Assembly: GCF_000258175.1 (NCBI RefSeq)
Contig: NZ_JH636049.1
Coordinates: 706,982 to 770,981, forward strand
DNA from: Saccharomonospora xinjiangensis XJ-54
GTDB taxonomy: Bacteria > Actinomycetota > Actinomycetes > Mycobacteriales > Pseudonocardiaceae
Length of the DNA: 64,000 bases
Direction: 5' to 3'
Positions 18,501 to 26,697 of the stretch are shown here, piece by piece. A model generated the notes under the pieces. It did not search any database. It had not been told where the DNA came from and worked only from the letters and a program-made list of their open reading frames with translations. The number at the start of each line of letters is the position of its first letter. The first letter of the stretch is position 1. Position numbers and translations under genes: made by a program.

Positions 18501-18581
18501 CCGCTGCCCGCGCTGCCATCCGGAGGCGAGCAGCGATGCTTCGATGGCATCCTCGAACGCCTGCTCGGTGTGAACACTCAT
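15531..18581 (-). CDS. hsdR: type I restriction enzyme, HsdR motor/nuclease subunit, 1016 aa
   Basis: N-terminal PD-(D/E)xK nuclease with LVLFVNGVPVATAELKN (about residues 140-160). SF2 translocase follows with Walker A HSAGSGKSNTIAWL (about 312), VVDEAHSSQSG (about 420), FTATPKPKTLELFG, and helicase domain 2 with EKYQTGFDQP and LSRLNRTHP. A helical C-terminus docks on the methyltransferase in this family. Length is normal for HsdR. ATG 18581 is used because its A is the last base of the upstream stop (TGATG, one-base overlap); the longer frame from 18623 would run into that gene. It cuts DNA at a distance after ATP-driven translocation from unmodified HsdS target sites. Confidence 0.93.
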   Translation of the reverse strand: MSVHTEQAFEDAIEASLLASGWQRGQRDGYDRELGLDTDQLFTFIGATQQDVWEQLRGYYGDDSVEAQRAFARHVAREIDKRGAVDVLRHGVRDRGHLIRLAYFRPAHTLADDALVRYEQNRLSVTRQLAYSERDHGKELDLVLFVNGVPVATAELKNPLTGQTVEHAKEQYRRDRDPKEPLFARRALVHFAVDPDLVFLTTRLTGNTTRFLPFNTGSNGPGEDGGAGNPPAAPGRYRTSYLWEEVWQPEAWLDIIRRFVHLEKGEVRRGGRRPGPQARNLIFPRYHQWHAVRSLVAHAAEHGSGHNYLVQHSAGSGKSNTIAWLAHRLSNLHSADNEQVFDKVVVITDRSVLDRQLQDTIYQFEHRAGVVTKISEKSEGSKSEQVSAALAGETTKILIVTLQTFPFVLEKVDGLRGKRFAIVVDEAHSSQSGESAAALKRVLTKLGSDDIDEDNDPLTAAALARGRHETLSYFAFTATPKPKTLELFGTRVGETERPFHIYSMRQAIEEGFILDVLRNYVTYKTYWRLTGGDDGREVDERKASAALARFAELSPASLQQRAEIIVEHFIKHTRGRLGGRAKAMVVTRSREHAVKLYRKIKSYVDMRGYDGCGVLVAFSGELKVDNLDSDTVTESSLNGIGEAALPKAFAYTRADDEHAESNPKQEYRILVVAEKYQTGFDQPLLTTMYVDKPLKSVAAVQTLSRLNRTHPRKGQDDLFVLDFANEAEEIQEAFRPFFEATVTTPSDPNLIYDAQRAVLDHQLLVESEMEAFTAEYVRAQRDAGDRVTWDRVHAELYRLTDPARDRFAQLLDEEPERAEEFRSDLRDYIRKYGFLAQVVGFAERSLEQLYVYGKMLLPRLARRQDPGIDLGQVDLTHLRIGKTGDHDLALTPEGEQVLPGFSGDGPGGQHERPRTSLAELIAELNERFGSNLGEGDIVRGSAEAAMAEPQVRAAAFANDEENFGHVFDEVFEDKLYERIENDTKAVQKFADDAEFNSELKSIARRYAYESLRREVA

Positions 18582-21103
18582 CACTGGCTTCCCTCCTCGT
18601 GACGCGCGAGGGTGTGGAACCACTCGAGCGCCTCGACGAGCTGTTCCCGATTCGACGCGTCCAGCAGGACGTCTAGGGGGAAACCGGGACGCAGGTCGAT
18701 CTTCGATTCCGGCAGGTCCACACCGTTGATCTTGTTCAGACGTTGACGCAGCTCCTCGCGTCTGCTCAGTTCGTCGAACGGCGGACGGCTGCGGAGGTGC
18801 TGGAACACGATCTCAAACTTGCCGCTCGGATAGAGGGCGGCGGGCCAGATGTTGCCGCCCGGGTCCGACTTCCTCCGGGAGAGCAGGAAGCAGGAGGTCT
18901 CCGCCTCGACGCCGTATTCGAGGTACCCACCGGCCGCGGTCCATGCGTTGAGCATCATGACCACCGCATTGGCGACATCGGGGCCCTGATGTTCGATGAG
19001 CTGCTCGCGGAACCGATCACGCAGTTTGGGATCCTGTCCCGCGTCTGGCTCGGGTACGAGCTCCGGCACGTCGGCGCCGAGAAGCAGGGCAAGCCCCTCG
19101 GTGGTGATGCGCTGCTCCGGATTGGCCCGCCCGTGCGCGTCGAACACCACGCCTTCCGCTTCGAGCAGCTCCCGTGGGTCGTCGGTACGTTCCGGGTCGA
19201 TCCAGGTGAAGTTGGGCGACACCTTACCGTCGGACTGTAGTACCCGGTGAGCGTTCGGGGCGGCTACGGTGGCCAGCCGCTGTCCGATGGCCACGGCATG
19301 ACTGCCGATCAGCGCGGCGAGGTCACCGTAGGTGGTCCACGATCCCGCGGGAAGCTCGGCGAGAGCCCTGTTCAACACGTCCCAGGCAGGGCCTGTCGAG
19401 CTGTTGTCTCGCGCGATGGGGCCGGGCCATTCGGAGATCACCCGTTCCGCCAGCGCATCGGCACGGTGCTGGATCTGTGGCCGTCCCCAACGCTCCTGCC
19501 CCGCGATCTCCTGGTTCATGCGCACGCCGCTGGACGCCAACTGCTCCCGCTTCACCTCGAACGGGCTGTTGCTGAGCTTGGAGTTGTAGCCGGTGAGCGT
19601 CAGGTTGCCCAGTGTGTGCACGAGCGCTTCGTGTACCTGCCCGAATTCCTCACCGGGTTCGAGGTCCTGTGCCAGAGCCTGCTTCCATTCGGCCGTGGGG
19701 CTCTGCGGCAGGACATGCTCGATGGTGAGGGAGGACAGGTCTACGGGCTCCTTACTGCCGTAACTCTCCTCCAGCCACCGCAGCACCAGGGCTCGCTGGT
19801 TGGGGCGCCCGTTAAGGTAGTACGGGACCGTCCGCACTGCCTCCCGGATGTCGCGGTCGGTGGCGTAGTACTTGCGTCCGCTCGACAGGTAGCGGCGAAC
19901 CGCCTCGTCGATCGGGAGGTCGGCGTCCACTTCGGTCACCAGTGAAAGCATGACTCGGTTCATCCCTGTTGTGGCGCGGCCGATGAGCAGGCGACGGACG
20001 AAGTAGCTTTCCAGATACAGCATCGCCCTGGCGATCTCCGCCGAGTCCGCCAGCTCGCGGGCGCGCAGGTCGAGCAAGTGGAGCAGCACGGGGTAGACGG
20101 TGGTGGTGCCCCATGCGCCCAGCCGCCGCAATCGGTGCCGAACGCCCGGGTCGTCCTCCCGCGACGGTTCCAGGATGGTGCGGAGTAGCTCGCCGAGCCG
20201 ACCGAACCGGGCGACTTCCTGCTCGATCTCTTCCTCGGTGCGCATGCGGTCCAGACGCCGCTGCTGGCCCGCGTAGGTATCGGTCTGCTTGATCCTCGGA
20301 TCACGTTGCACCAGGTCGAGCCAGAAGAGCAGTTCGAGTTGGTCGTTGTCGAGGTTCTTCTGGAGCGGCAACCACAGCGACTCGTAGACCGCCTCACCGC
20401 GGGTGGGCAGTCGCATGAACAGGTAGTTGCGGAGCAGGTCGGCCTGGGTGAGTTTCAACCCGGTGTTGTTCAGCGACTCGAAGATGCGGTGTGGGTTGTC
20501 TCCTCGCTGCGCGGTCACCGACACCAGCGCGAGTCCGGAGATCACGGCGTCCTCGATGCGTTCGATGTCGTTCGGGTCGTCGGGGTCGTCGGCGGCGACG
20601 AGTTGCGCGGAGAAGAACCGGTACGCGGCACCGATCCGGTCGGTTCCGCCGGCTTTCGGTGTGGCGTTGAGGCACGCCAGGTACGAGGCCCGGTCGGCCT
20701 GTGTCGGCACGAGCTTGAGCCGCTGGTTGTCCGGCTTCCACTTGTTGATGAGGTACTGCTGGTCGATGCGTTCGCGGTGTTCGGGGTGTTCGTGTTTGGC
20801 ACGGTGGTCTCGCAGTGCGCACAACAGGATCGACAGGGTGGTCAGTCTCTGCTGGCCGTCGATCACCAGGAATTCCTGCACTCCCGCCGGGCCGTTCGTG
20901 GGGCTGGGCGCGAGGACCACCGAGCCGATGAAGTGGGTCGGTTCCGCGTCACCGGCACGGTCGTCGGCGAGCTGCTTGATGTCGTCCCACAACCGCTGGA
21001 ACTGGGTGTTCGTCCACGAATACGTCCGCTGGTACAGCGGCACCTGGTACTGCTTGGAGCCTTCCAGGAGTTCCTGCAGGCTGGTCTCGCGTGCTACGAC
21101 CAC
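18581..21103 (-). CDS. DUF262/DUF1524 (GmrSD-like) nuclease with embedded alkyltransferase-like domain, 840 aa
   Basis: Residues 1-330 form DUF262 with the ParB-like signature VIDGQQRLTTL (about 82-92) and FESLNNTGLKLTQADLLRN. DUF1524 follows with the His-Me-finger/HNH pattern SLTIEHVLPQSP (about 459) and HTLGNLTLTGYNSKLSN. This pair makes up GmrS/GmrD type IV enzymes that cut modified phage DNA using NTP. Residues 570-665 look like an O6-alkylguanine-DNA alkyltransferase DNA-binding domain (LPAGSWTTYGDLAALIGS), but the PCHRV active-site motif reads NAHRV, so the acceptor Cys is Ala as in alkyltransferase-like (ATL) proteins. Residues 680-840 are an unrecognised alpha/beta C-terminal domain. 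GTG 21103 has AAGGGGGAG upstream. It overlaps hsdR by one base and follows the SNF2 gene by 17. Confidence 0.85.
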   Translation of the reverse strand: MVVARETSLQELLEGSKQYQVPLYQRTYSWTNTQFQRLWDDIKQLADDRAGDAEPTHFIGSVVLAPSPTNGPAGVQEFLVIDGQQRLTTLSILLCALRDHRAKHEHPEHRERIDQQYLINKWKPDNQRLKLVPTQADRASYLACLNATPKAGGTDRIGAAYRFFSAQLVAADDPDDPNDIERIEDAVISGLALVSVTAQRGDNPHRIFESLNNTGLKLTQADLLRNYLFMRLPTRGEAVYESLWLPLQKNLDNDQLELLFWLDLVQRDPRIKQTDTYAGQQRRLDRMRTEEEIEQEVARFGRLGELLRTILEPSREDDPGVRHRLRRLGAWGTTTVYPVLLHLLDLRARELADSAEIARAMLYLESYFVRRLLIGRATTGMNRVMLSLVTEVDADLPIDEAVRRYLSSGRKYYATDRDIREAVRTVPYYLNGRPNQRALVLRWLEESYGSKEPVDLSSLTIEHVLPQSPTAEWKQALAQDLEPGEEFGQVHEALVHTLGNLTLTGYNSKLSNSPFEVKREQLASSGVRMNQEIAGQERWGRPQIQHRADALAERVISEWPGPIARDNSSTGPAWDVLNRALAELPAGSWTTYGDLAALIGSHAVAIGQRLATVAAPNAHRVLQSDGKVSPNFTWIDPERTDDPRELLEAEGVVFDAHGRANPEQRITTEGLALLLGADVPELVPEPDAGQDPKLRDRFREQLIEHQGPDVANAVVMMLNAWTAAGGYLEYGVEAETSCFLLSRRKSDPGGNIWPAALYPSGKFEIVFQHLRSRPPFDELSRREELRQRLNKINGVDLPESKIDLRPGFPLDVLLDASNREQLVEALEWFHTLARHEEGSQ

Positions 21104-21120
21104 GTTATCTCCCCCTTGGT

Positions 21121-23373
21121 CTAGCGATGAATGCCGAGCCGGTGCTGTTCGGCGAGGATGATGCGTTCCTTGAGTGGTACGGCTTCGTCGTCGAGGATGG
21201 CCGGCCGGTACTCACTGGTGTCGACGGCACGACGGTCGGCTTCCTTCGCGTCGCTCTTGCGCGCGAACTCGTCGAAAAGAAGTTTCTTGTTTTCCTGGAC
21301 CTCACGCAGACGTTCGTCGACGCTGCCTTTGGCCAGCAGTCGATGCACCTGAACCTTGCGAATCTGACCCATCCGGTAGGCACGGGCGATGGCCTGTTCC
21401 TCGGTACTCGGCTTCCACTGCGGTTCCGCGATGACGACCACAGACGCGGCCTGCACGTTCAACCCGACGCCGCCGGCCTCGATCTGGCTGAGGAGCACGG
21501 CGTGGCCTTTTCTCCGGGTGAAGGTGTCGACGAGTTGCTGGCGAGCCGCGGGCTGCACCGAACCGGTCAGCTGCCCCACCACAACCTGGCCGAGCCTGTC
21601 GTGGATCGCCTCGAGCACGTTGAGGAAGTACGAGAACACCACGACCTTGAGGCTGTCCTCGCGGGCCTCGTCCACGATCTCGGCGAGCCGTTCGAGTTTG
21701 GCCGAGTCGGCCGCCTCGAACGCGGCCTGGCGCATCCGCATGAGATTGCGTGCCCGCACTGCCTCCACATAGGCGGTGTTGTCGGCGTGAGTGAACTGCA
21801 CCCAGTCCTCGACTTCGATCTTGTCGGGCAGTTCGGTGAGCACGTCTTCCTGGTTACGGCGCAGGTAGACCGGCGCGACCGCGCGACGGAAACGCCGAGC
21901 ACCTGTAATGGCGTCAGTGGCGTCCAGTCTCCCCGCGATGTGCGGTTGCAGGTAGGCGACGAGGTTGCGGAATTCCTCGACGCGGTTCTCCATCGGTGTG
22001 CCGGTGAGGAACAGTGCCCGCTGCGCTTGGGAGACGACGCGGCCGACGTTTTTGGAGCGTTGTGATTCCGGGTTCTTGACGTAGTGGGCCTCGTCCACCA
22101 CCAGCAGCGCGATGCCGTCGTCGGCGATCCCCTTGAGCCGACCGAGGGTGGTGAACGTGGTGACGGCGATGCCGCCGGTGCGCCGCCAGTGCCGCATGGC
22201 GGCGTCCCGGTCGGCGCCGTGCAGGCTGTGCGGGGTGAGCGTGGTGTGTTTGCGGATCTCGTTGATCCAGTTGATCTGCACGCTGGCGGGGCAGACCACG
22301 AGGAAGCGGGTCTGTCCCTTCGCTGCCATGTGGGCCACGACGGCCAGGGCCTGCACGGTTTTGCCGAGGCCCATCTCGTCGCCGAGGATCGAGTGTTTCT
22401 GGTGGATCGCGTACTGCGCGCCGAAGACCTGATATCCGCGCAGGGTCGCTTTCAGCAGGCTGGTGTCGAGCGGGACGGCCGTGATCTCCTGCCGGAGTTC
22501 TTCGGGCAGATAACCCTGTGCGGCCTCGTTGTCGTCCGCGTCACCGTGTCCGGTGAGCGTCGACAGCAACGCGTTGAAGCTCGCGGCATCGTTGGCGTAC
22601 TCCTGCCACAGGTACGCCGACGAGTACGAGCGGGGGTCGGCGGCCCTTTCCTGCCCCTCCACGGTCTGCCACAGCGCGAGCGTCTGTGGAGAGGTGAGGA
22701 GGGTGTCGAGTTGCGCCAGCGCCGCGAGCGCCGCCCGCTTCTTGGCTCGGCCCTTGAAGAACATGGCGCCGCGGCTGGTGGTCGGTTCCGCCTGCCTGAC
22801 GAGGTCCGCGGCCAGCGTGGTGAACTGCTCCAGCGGTGCCTGAAGGGATGTTCGGGCGCTGTCCGCGTGGCGGGCGGCCGCGAGCGTGGCGAGGAGCTGG
22901 GTCTGTCCGGGGTCCTGCCGGTCAGGGTCGAACCGGAGCCGCGCTTCCTGCCGGACTTCGTTGGCGAGTCGGCGTGCGGCGGTTGAGACCTGATGCGCGG
23001 TATGATGGCCGATGCGCGGAACCGCTTGAAGCCGGTTCGGGCTCGCCTGAAGCACGTTCGCGATGGTGCGGTAACCGGCGTTCTCCAGAGCGCCCAAGCG
23101 GGCGCCCTTACCCACCAGGGTTCGGAGGTCGGTGACCGGCCTGGCGCTCAGTGTGGCCTGTGCCTGCTGGTCGAGCAGGATGCCGATCTGCTGATGCGCG
23201 CTCCGGCGGAGCACGTCGGAAGCGGACAGCAACACGGCGGCGCGGGCGGCCAAAGCCCGAACGTTCTCGAACATCGCCTTGGCCGCCGCACCGACCTTCG
23301 TCTTGGCCGCGCTGATGGCCGCCTCGTCGGGTGCCGCAGGCGAGCCACCCGACGCACGTACCTCCGCGCTCAC
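21121..23373 (-). CDS. SNF2-family helicase/translocase with N-terminal helix-hairpin-helix, 750 aa
   Basis: The SNF2 core occupies about residues 290-690: Walker A LGDEMGLGKTVQAL (about 333), VDEAHYVKN (about 427), FLTGTPMENRVEEF, and domain 2 with LLSQIEAGGVGLNVQAAS and EEQAIARAYRMGQ. A helix-hairpin-helix-like region (LENAGYRTIANVLQASPNRL then VPRIGHHTA) at about 97-135 should bind DNA. It is related to the helicases of several defence systems, such as DISARM DrmD, but is shorter and its N-terminus differs. It starts at GTG 23373, 23 bp after hsdS, and ends 17 bp before the DUF262 gene, so it is an integral part of the operon. No nuclease motif was seen. Confidence 0.88.
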   Translation of the reverse strand: MSAEVRASGGSPAAPDEAAISAAKTKVGAAAKAMFENVRALAARAAVLLSASDVLRRSAHQQIGILLDQQAQATLSARPVTDLRTLVGKGARLGALENAGYRTIANVLQASPNRLQAVPRIGHHTAHQVSTAARRLANEVRQEARLRFDPDRQDPGQTQLLATLAAARHADSARTSLQAPLEQFTTLAADLVRQAEPTTSRGAMFFKGRAKKRAALAALAQLDTLLTSPQTLALWQTVEGQERAADPRSYSSAYLWQEYANDAASFNALLSTLTGHGDADDNEAAQGYLPEELRQEITAVPLDTSLLKATLRGYQVFGAQYAIHQKHSILGDEMGLGKTVQALAVVAHMAAKGQTRFLVVCPASVQINWINEIRKHTTLTPHSLHGADRDAAMRHWRRTGGIAVTTFTTLGRLKGIADDGIALLVVDEAHYVKNPESQRSKNVGRVVSQAQRALFLTGTPMENRVEEFRNLVAYLQPHIAGRLDATDAITGARRFRRAVAPVYLRRNQEDVLTELPDKIEVEDWVQFTHADNTAYVEAVRARNLMRMRQAAFEAADSAKLERLAEIVDEAREDSLKVVVFSYFLNVLEAIHDRLGQVVVGQLTGSVQPAARQQLVDTFTRRKGHAVLLSQIEAGGVGLNVQAASVVVIAEPQWKPSTEEQAIARAYRMGQIRKVQVHRLLAKGSVDERLREVQENKKLLFDEFARKSDAKEADRRAVDTSEYRPAILDDEAVPLKERIILAEQHRLGIHR

Positions 23374-23396
23374 TCAATGCCCCCAGTCATCATGAG

Positions 23397-24662
23397 TCAG
23401 CGCACCCCCGACCGCGCAGTCGTCACGTCGAGCTGCCCAGTGACCGCAGCGGTGATCAGGGCTTGGCGACGCTCGGCAAGGAGGTCGATTTGGTGGTTCG
23501 CGGAATTGCGATACCGGGAGGCGGAATCGAGATTGCGATCGAGCAGCCGGACAATCGATACTTGCTCCGAGATGGTCGGCAAGTGCACTTTGCGACCTAA
23601 ATAACCCGCACCGTCAAGGTTTTGAATTCCCGTCGTTTGCTTAATGAACGGAATATTCATTCCAGCGAAGTAGTTTGCTGCCATCAAAAGTCCTGCAAAG
23701 CGAGGAAAAACGATCGACTTTGGACGAAGAATGGATACGAAGTTTGAGGTTGTCGCTAGCACATTCTCCGGTCCATCGTAGTTGACCGCGAACCCAACAG
23801 GATTCTTCTCGCCACCACCAGACTTCTCAAGCAGGACATCTCCTTTACGGAGAGTCCTACGTCGAATCTGCTGCGCGTCAATCGCTCGGTAAGTTGCTGC
23901 GGTTGATCCGCCAGTCAATGAGATCCTGTCAAAATCGGCTACGCGAACACATAATACATCCGATTTATCCCCAGCCGGATCGTCCCCCCAAACGCCTGCG
24001 CGTTCAAATTCGAACAGATACTTGATTGGAATCTCACGCCAAGAAGCTGGCGGTATTGGCGGTAGTAAAACTTTGGCAAGTTGACATTTAGAGCGACTTT
24101 CGATCAACTCTAACTGACTCGTACGCATGCCGATCAATTTGCCGATACGATTCGTCTCGACGTCAAGAAAGTCGGCGATGCGCCGTTGCTCCTCCAGCGC
24201 AGGGACCGGCATGGATGTCGCACGCATGCCCTCGCGACTCAACTCTATCTGGTTTGTGGATCCGGTGACCAAGGTCTCGAACATGAACCTCTGAAAACTA
24301 CTACTCTTCAGGTAGTAATACCCGAACCTCGGATGGACCCGATGTGGATTGAAGCGGACTACCGTTACATGACCATCAGCGACACACGGACGCGAATCTG
24401 GAGAATATTCGAACCAACCCACGCGACCGAGAGTGCCAGTGCCAGTTGAGTTTACTAACGAGTCACCCAACTGCAGGTACCCCTTGAGTTTACGCGGATC
24501 ACCTAGATACGAATGAAACCTAGTTCTCTCCCAATCCAAGCCAGACTTTTGGTTAGCAGCCTGGCTCACCATGCGAATTGGCCCGTCGTCGACATAATTC
24601 GGCGCGGTGCCACGATTCAGCAGGCGCGTTACGTACCGAAGGGGAACGCTTTCCCAGCTCAC
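23397..24662 (-). CDS. hsdS: type I restriction enzyme, HsdS specificity subunit, 421 aa
   Basis: Two target-recognition domains separated and followed by the conserved helices: PVPALEEQRRIADFLDVETN (first, about 165-185) and LPTISEQVSIVRLLDRNLD (second, near 375), both typical HsdS spacer boundaries. The second half opens with SWREIPIKYLFEF, mirroring the N-terminal WESVPLRYVTRLL, so the duplicated HsdS architecture is complete. GTG 24662 lies inside the hsdM stop (GTGA overlap). The DNA is clearly more A/T-rich than its neighbours, consistent with recently exchanged recognition domains. The recognition sequence cannot be predicted by eye. Confidence 0.92.
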   Translation of the reverse strand: MSWESVPLRYVTRLLNRGTAPNYVDDGPIRMVSQAANQKSGLDWERTRFHSYLGDPRKLKGYLQLGDSLVNSTGTGTLGRVGWFEYSPDSRPCVADGHVTVVRFNPHRVHPRFGYYYLKSSSFQRFMFETLVTGSTNQIELSREGMRATSMPVPALEEQRRIADFLDVETNRIGKLIGMRTSQLELIESRSKCQLAKVLLPPIPPASWREIPIKYLFEFERAGVWGDDPAGDKSDVLCVRVADFDRISLTGGSTAATYRAIDAQQIRRRTLRKGDVLLEKSGGGEKNPVGFAVNYDGPENVLATTSNFVSILRPKSIVFPRFAGLLMAANYFAGMNIPFIKQTTGIQNLDGAGYLGRKVHLPTISEQVSIVRLLDRNLDSASRYRNSANHQIDLLAERRQALITAAVTGQLDVTTARSGVR

Positions 24663-26635
24663 TCCGTCACCTCGCTGAGGAGGCGCTGGATCTGGGCTTC
24701 GAGGTCCTTCAACTCGGCGTCGATCTCCTCCAGCGGTCGTGGTGGTACGTACTTGTAGAAGTGCCGGGTGAACGGGATCTCGTAGCCGACCTTGGTCTTG
24801 GTGTGGTCCACCCAGGCGTCCGGGACGTGCGGCAAGACCTCACGAGCCAGGTACTCGTCGATGTCCTCGTCCAGTGGGACGTTCTCGTAGTCCCGCAGGT
24901 CGGGGTCAGGCAGCGGCTCGCCCTTGCGATCGGTCTGCAACTCACCTTCGGGGTCGCTGATCGAGACGACCTTCCAGACCGCCTTGTCCACGGCGGCGGG
25001 CAACTTGCCCAGCGGGGCCAGGGTCTCCTTCAGCGTCTTCACGAAGTCGACCTTCCGGTACGACGCGGGCTCGTCGACCAGCGTGCGCAGCGCGTCGATC
25101 AGCTTCTCCCGGCTCTCGTACTTCGCCAGCGGCTTGGCGACCTCCAGTTCGGCCAGCGCTTCCTCGGTGACCTCGAACCGCAGCTTCAACGGCCGCTCCA
25201 CCGTGATCCGCCGGTACCCGAAGTCCCGCGGCGAGAAAACCTTGACCTTCTCGTGCATCGGGTGCTCGGGGTTCTCCGCCACCGTGAGCGCCTCGCCGTA
25301 CAGCTCCGTGAGCTTCGCGATCTCCTCGTCCGGGATCTCCTTGCGCTTGTCCCCCAGGGACTTGCGCATCTTCGCCCAGTGTTCGCGCGCGTCGAGCAAG
25401 AGCACCTTGCCTCTGTGCGCCTCGTCCTTGCGGTTGGTCAAGATCCAGAAGTAAGTCGAGATGCCAGTGTTGTAGAACAGTTGGTCGGGCAGCGCGACAA
25501 TGGCCTCCAGCCAGTCGTTCTCCAGGATCCACTGCCGGATCCTCGACTCGCCCGACTCGGCGGCGCCGGTGAACAGCGGCGAGCCGTTGAAGACGATCGC
25601 GATCCGCGAACCGCCCTGCTCCGGCTTCTTCATGTGGTGGATCATGTGCTGGAGAAACAGCAGCGACCCGTCGTTGATACGCGGCAGTCCGGCGCCGAAC
25701 CGGCCGGCGAAGCCGATCTTCGCCTCGTTCTCGACGTCGTCCTTGACCTTCTTCCACTCCACGCCGAACGGCGGGTTGGCCAGCAGGTAGTCGAACGTCT
25801 TGCCGTAGTGCTTGTCGTGGCTGAACGAGTTGCCGAGCTTGATGTTCGCCGCGTTCTCGCCCTTGATCAGCAGGTCCGACTTGCAGATGGCGTAGGACTC
25901 GGCGTTGAGTTCCTGCCCGTGCGGCACCACCTTGGCGTGCGGGTTGTGCTCGGTGATGAACTCCTCGGCCGCGGTGAGCATCCCGCCCGTCCCGCACGCC
26001 GGGTCGAGCACGGTCTTCACCACGCCCGGCGTGGTCAGTTCCTCCTCGTCCGGCGCGAGCAGCAGGTTCACCATCAACCGGATGACCTCGCGGGGCGTGA
26101 AATGCTCACCAGCGGTCTCGTTCGAAATTTCCGAGAACCGCCGGATCAGCTCCTCGAACGCGTAGCCCATCTGGTGGTTGTCCACCGCCTCAGGGCTCAG
26201 GTCGATCTCGGCGAACTTCGACGCCACCTGATACGTCAGCCCGGCGCCGTCGAGCCGCGCCAACTGGGCGGGGAAGTCGTAGGCGTCGAAGATCTCCCGC
26301 GCGTTCTCGGAGAACCCGCCGATGTAGGACTTGAGGTTGTTCGCGACGTTGTCCTGGTCACGCACTGCGGACTGGAAATCCAGCTTCGAGGTGTTGTAGA
26401 AGCTCAGGCCCCCGGTGGCCCGCTTGAGCATGTCCAGGTTCTGCACGCCCTGCTCGGCCAGCTTGGCCTTGCGTTCCAGCACCTTCTGCTTCGTCGGCGC
26501 CAGTACGCAGTCGAGCCTGCGCAGCACGGTGAACGGAAGGATCACCTTGCCGTACTCCGACTGCTTGTAGTCGCCGCGCAGTAGATCGGCCACGGACCAG
26601 ATGAAACTCGCCAGCCGAGTGTGCGTGCTGCTCAC
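24659..26635 (-). CDS. hsdM: type I restriction enzyme, HsdM N6-adenine methyltransferase, 658 aa
   Basis: HsdM N-terminal helical domain (WSVADLLRGDYKQSEYGKVI), then the methyltransferase fold with SAM motif DPACGTGGM (about residue 210) and catalytic NPPFG (about 287). A long C-terminal region of about 200 residues ends in coiled-coil-like helices (LEEIDAELKDLEAQIQRL) that contact HsdS. Length is somewhat above the classical 520 aa but usual for this subfamily. It starts at GTG 26635 after AGGGGAGA. Four-base overlap with hsdS. It forms the M2S1 methylase that protects host DNA and the R2M2S1 complex with HsdR. Confidence 0.93.
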   Translation of the reverse strand: MSSTHTRLASFIWSVADLLRGDYKQSEYGKVILPFTVLRRLDCVLAPTKQKVLERKAKLAEQGVQNLDMLKRATGGLSFYNTSKLDFQSAVRDQDNVANNLKSYIGGFSENAREIFDAYDFPAQLARLDGAGLTYQVASKFAEIDLSPEAVDNHQMGYAFEELIRRFSEISNETAGEHFTPREVIRLMVNLLLAPDEEELTTPGVVKTVLDPACGTGGMLTAAEEFITEHNPHAKVVPHGQELNAESYAICKSDLLIKGENAANIKLGNSFSHDKHYGKTFDYLLANPPFGVEWKKVKDDVENEAKIGFAGRFGAGLPRINDGSLLFLQHMIHHMKKPEQGGSRIAIVFNGSPLFTGAAESGESRIRQWILENDWLEAIVALPDQLFYNTGISTYFWILTNRKDEAHRGKVLLLDAREHWAKMRKSLGDKRKEIPDEEIAKLTELYGEALTVAENPEHPMHEKVKVFSPRDFGYRRITVERPLKLRFEVTEEALAELEVAKPLAKYESREKLIDALRTLVDEPASYRKVDFVKTLKETLAPLGKLPAAVDKAVWKVVSISDPEGELQTDRKGEPLPDPDLRDYENVPLDEDIDEYLAREVLPHVPDAWVDHTKTKVGYEIPFTRHFYKYVPPRPLEEIDAELKDLEAQIQRLLSEVTE

Positions 26636-26697
26636 AGATCTCCCCTGTGGAAATTGAAGTGACAGTGTTCATGTCGTCGATGAGATGCCGATCGTTT

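Noticed and set aside
24578..26584. 668-codon plus-strand frame opposite hsdM
   Set aside because: Antisense shadow; Leu/Arg/Val-rich with no recognisable fold, while the minus frame has DPACGTGG and NPPFG.
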